From Oceanicola sp. (GTDB lineage Bacteria > Pseudomonadota > Alphaproteobacteria > Rhodobacterales > Rhodobacteraceae), in contig JAKVBK010000012.1 of the NCBI GenBank assembly GCA_022447275.1, positions 18,021 through 82,020 on the forward strand: a DNA stretch of 64,000 nt, given 5' to 3'. The notes under the pieces are model-generated. The model ran no database searches and was not told where the DNA came from. It saw nothing but the letters and a program-made list of their open reading frames with translations. Shown piece after piece: positions 62,023 through 64,000 of this stretch (positions are counted from its first letter, which is position 1; the number at the start of each line of letters is the position of its first letter). The position numbers were made by a program, and so were the translations under genes.

Positions 62023-62310
62023 TCAGGAAATGATGCCCAGAACGTCGCTTTCCTTCATGATCAGCAGCTCTTCGCCGTCGACCGTGACTTCGGTGCCGGA
62101 CCACTTGCCGAACAGGACCTTGTCGCCTTCTGCAACGGCCATCGGGATCAGCTCGCCGCTGTCCTTGCGCGCGCCTTCACCGGCTGCGACGATCACGCCC
62201 TCGGCGGGCTTTTCCTTGGCGCTGTCGGGGATGATCAGGCCACCGGCTGTCTTTTCTTCGGATTCGACGCGACGGACCAGAACACGGTCGTGAAGCGGTT
62301 TGAAAGCCAT
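62023..62310 (-). CDS. groES: Co-chaperonin GroES
   Basis: 95 residues. It begins [31 protein letters not shown], whose KTAGG loop is the mobile loop contacting GroEL, and ends with [15 protein letters not shown]. It forms the heptameric lid. The start is the ATG at 62310 with GGAGTGTC upstream. A sigma70-type promoter and CIRCE operator lie directly ahead. It is the first gene of the groESL operon. Confidence 0.99.
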   Translation of the reverse strand: MAFKPLHDRVLVRRVESEEKTAGGLIIPDSAKEKPAEGVIVAAGEGARKDSGELIPMAVAEGDKVLFGKWSGTEVTVDGEELLIMKESDVLGIIS

Positions 62311-62345
62311 CAGAGACACTCCTTGGGTTCTCTCGTTGAACTTCA

Positions 62346-62372
62346 TTATCACTCGGATGAAGTGAGTGCTAA
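62346..62372. promoter_or_regulatory. CIRCE operator of groESL (HrcA site)
   Basis: TTATCACTC-N9-GAGTGCTAA, read on the plus strand, matches the CIRCE consensus TTAGCACTC-N9-GAGTGCTAA with one mismatch in the first arm. It lies 35 bases upstream of the groES start and directly downstream of the promoter, so HrcA binding would block transcription until heat shock titrates HrcA through GroEL. Confidence 0.93.
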
Positions 62373-62379
62373 TGACCGC

Positions 62380-62408
62380 GATGTAGGCAAAGCCCCCCCT
62401 GCCGTCAA
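62380..62408 (-). promoter_or_regulatory. Promoter of the groESL operon
   Basis: On the minus strand TTGACG (62403-62408) and TACATC (62380-62385) are separated by 17 bases, matching the vegetative sigma factor consensus. The start point would fall at or just inside CIRCE, the classical arrangement for HrcA control. No sigma32-type element was seen. Confidence 0.75.
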
Positions 62409-62666
62409 CCGGCTTAACCCCAATTTTCGCGGGAAAATGCGCTGCAGCGCAGCACGCGGCCGACTCCCTAATGTTTGGTCTGAGTACGACCGAAAACGAG
62501 AGGAGCACCCAAATAGGCCCCCTACGAATGATGCCTCCTCAAGATCTGACTTCCAGCACCCCACGTTCAGAACGCTTATATATCTGTGCTCTGCCGTGTT
62601 GCTTGGGCAATACGCCGAGAGTATATGCTTTGCGCAGGTGGAATTTGCACATGCAGGATTTGATTT

Positions 62667-63701
62667 ATGCTTCACACAGACAGCGGTTCAGACCCCCTGT
62701 TTGCGCCCACCGCCCAAGCGAGTCGTCTGTCAGATCCTGCACCGGTTGTTGTTGTGGGTCTGCCGCGCTCAGGCTCATCACTCTTAAGCCATGTGCTGTC
62801 GCAAGCCACAGATTGGTACGTGTTCGACGATCTCTACACCGCGCGCCACGCGCAAGGCTTGGGGGCCGATTTCGACAGCCCTCTGATGCCGTCCCAGTTC
62901 GAGGAAATGTTGTACTTTCTTGGATGGCAAATCCGTGCCCGGCTGCTCCACACAGAATACGCCAAACCTGCCTGCAGCATAGACGAAGTGGAGCCGATGA
63001 ATGACGCGATCCGCGCGTGCTTCAAAAACAGTCTCCCGAGTTGGCCGAGCCTGCAGGAGGAATGGATGGCGCGGCTTGCACTACGAGCAGGCGCCACACG
63101 TTGGGGATGGAAAACGCCCGGAGCGTTTCGGTACCTTGATGAACAGAAACGTGTCTATCCAGGCCTCAAGGTCATCTACCTGATGCGGCGCCCGGAAAAG
63201 GTTCTTGCCTCTTACAAGCACATGGATCCCTCAAACAAGGATGGCAATCCAGCCCAGTATCACCCTGTGGCCCACGCCATCTATTGGCACATAGCCGCCA
63301 GATCCTGGCATCAGGCCGAGCAGGACGGTGATGACAGCACGGCCTTTGTCACGTTCGAAGATTTGACAGCAGACGTGGCCGAAACCGCCAAGCGTTTGGG
63401 CACATTCCTCGATAGCCCTCTGGACAGCGTCACCTTGCCGGAAAAGGCAAATTCATCTTTCCAGGGCGGCGTGGCCAAAGGGGGCGCGCGGCAAGGATTG
63501 ACAGGCCTTGAGATGCGCATCCTGAAGTGGATTGCCGGACACGAGCGCGATCACCTTTTCCCGGACAGCCCTATGGAGATGCCGCCCTTGCGAGGCGGGG
63601 ATATCATAGACTTTGTCAAATGCAGCTTCGTGTTCACGAGCTACCGGCTCGGCCTCATCTTCAAACGCATCCGAAGAAGATTTTTCTCTCCAGCATCTTA
63701 A
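62667..63701 (+). CDS. Sulfotransferase family protein
   Basis: 344 residues. The 5'-phosphosulfate loop is VVVVGLPRSGSSLL near residue 30, the second PAPS contact region is KVIYLMRRPEKVLASYKHM, and FVTFEDLTADVAETAKRLGTFL is a third family element. It would transfer sulfate from PAPS to a sugar, lipid or small molecule. The ATG at 62667 has GGATTTGATTT ahead, not a strong ribosome site. The upstream 294 bases are AT-richer than the rest of the window. It has no biosynthetic neighbours, so its acceptor is unknown; it may be an accessory gene. Confidence 0.85.
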   Translation: MLHTDSGSDPLFAPTAQASRLSDPAPVVVVGLPRSGSSLLSHVLSQATDWYVFDDLYTARHAQGLGADFDSPLMPSQFEEMLYFLGWQIRARLLHTEYAKPACSIDEVEPMNDAIRACFKNSLPSWPSLQEEWMARLALRAGATRWGWKTPGAFRYLDEQKRVYPGLKVIYLMRRPEKVLASYKHMDPSNKDGNPAQYHPVAHAIYWHIAARSWHQAEQDGDDSTAFVTFEDLTADVAETAKRLGTFLDSPLDSVTLPEKANSSFQGGVAKGGARQGLTGLEMRILKWIAGHERDHLFPDSPMEMPPLRGGDIIDFVKCSFVFTSYRLGLIFKRIRRRFFSPAS

Positions 63702-63842
63702 CAAGGCACCGGCTGATGCCCGATAGTCAGCCCCCGGAACCCGTGTAGCCCTGTTCCTGTGCACCCGCGCACAAACGCCCCTTTCGCGGCCCAGAACTTG
63801 GGCCTATAAGGCGCGCGAAAAATACCCTGAGAGGCAATTGCA

Positions 63843-64000
63843 ATGACGACGCTCGTTTTCGGTCACAAGTCCCCCGACACCGATTCCACCGGCTCCCCGC
63901 TGGCTTGGGCATGGTATCTGAACACCCAAGGCGGTGATGCAGAGGCCGTGCTGCTCGGCGAGCCCAACACGGAAGCGGCCTGGATGCTGGAAAAGTGGAA
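63843..64000 (+). CDS. ppaC: Manganese-dependent inorganic pyrophosphatase (family II), cut at the window edge
   Basis: The first 52 residues of a roughly 306-residue enzyme are present. They start TTLVFGHKSPDTDSTGSPLAWAWYLN, where HKSPDTDS is the DHH-family metal site (His and two Asp bind Mn) typical of family II pyrophosphatases. GAGAGG lies before the ATG at 63843. It hydrolyses pyrophosphate to phosphate. The gene is transcribed to the right and probably has its own promoter in the 141 bases after the sulfotransferase. The remainder is outside. Confidence 0.93.
   Translation, partial: MTTLVFGHKSPDTDSTGSPLAWAWYLNTQGGDAEAVLLGEPNTEAAWMLEKW

Overview
The window is a chromosomal segment of a high-GC alphaproteobacterium, most likely a marine Rhodobacterales (Roseobacter group). 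The evidence is the gcrA cell-cycle regulator, folE2 in place of folE, a SAM-II riboswitch in front of metZ, groESL behind a CIRCE operator, and the yciB / EamA / ftsY block. These assignments rest on reading protein motifs and RNA structure by eye; no database search was run. I saw no phage, insertion sequence, CRISPR array or replication origin.

Layout. 1-7.6 kb: a truncated aldehyde dehydrogenase faces a same-strand run of seven catabolic genes: RidA, alpha/beta hydrolase, a three-part CoA-transferase / flavin reductase / degenerate Nudix-like fusion, DUF1185, GST, an SDR without its catalytic Tyr, and an AEC permease. This looks like a degradation pathway for an unknown substrate; the monooxygenase expected to use the flavin reductase is not in the window. 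7.6-13.7 kb: tRNA-Arg(TCT), small proteins, a second RidA, trkH, folE2, and metZ with its SAM-II riboswitch and attenuator. 13.9-20.4 kb: a GST, then a four-gene operon (ADP-forming acyl-CoA ligase, acyl-CoA dehydrogenase, CaiD-type hydratase, hotdog thioesterase) divergent from a GlxA/CdhR-type regulator. It fits CoA-linked gamma-butyrobetaine / crotonobetaine / carnitine metabolism. 20.4-24.9 kb: class IV aminotransferase, fasciclin lipoprotein, a DUF6502 / DUF5666 pair, and a KDG kinase.

25.5-40.9 kb is devoted to amide and peptide turnover. An M81 (MlrC-like) peptidase precedes a complete Dpp-type ABC importer. A TetR regulator faces a two-subunit molybdenum hydroxylase across two identical 18-bp palindromes. 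Then come an M20 amidohydrolase with an acetamidase/formamidase, a gamma-glutamyltransferase, and an aldo/keto reductase. 41-54.4 kb is more housekeeping in character: chrA, a DEAD-box helicase with a long basic tail, yciB, EamA, ftsY, an ABC-2 permease, gcrA, rimO, an M48 lipoprotein protease, a DCC thiol protein, a Nudix hydrolase, and another EamA carrier. 54.4-64 kb: an unrecognised 168-residue protein, a solitary shortened phnM, a CitE-like lyase with acyl-CoA dehydrogenase and MFS carrier, groESL, a sulfotransferase, and the start of a family II pyrophosphatase.

The items most worth following are the CoA-transferase / flavin reductase fusion and its gene set, the ADP-forming carnitine-type CoA cluster, the paired TetR operators, the SAM-II riboswitch with an inserted hairpin, and the solitary phnM.
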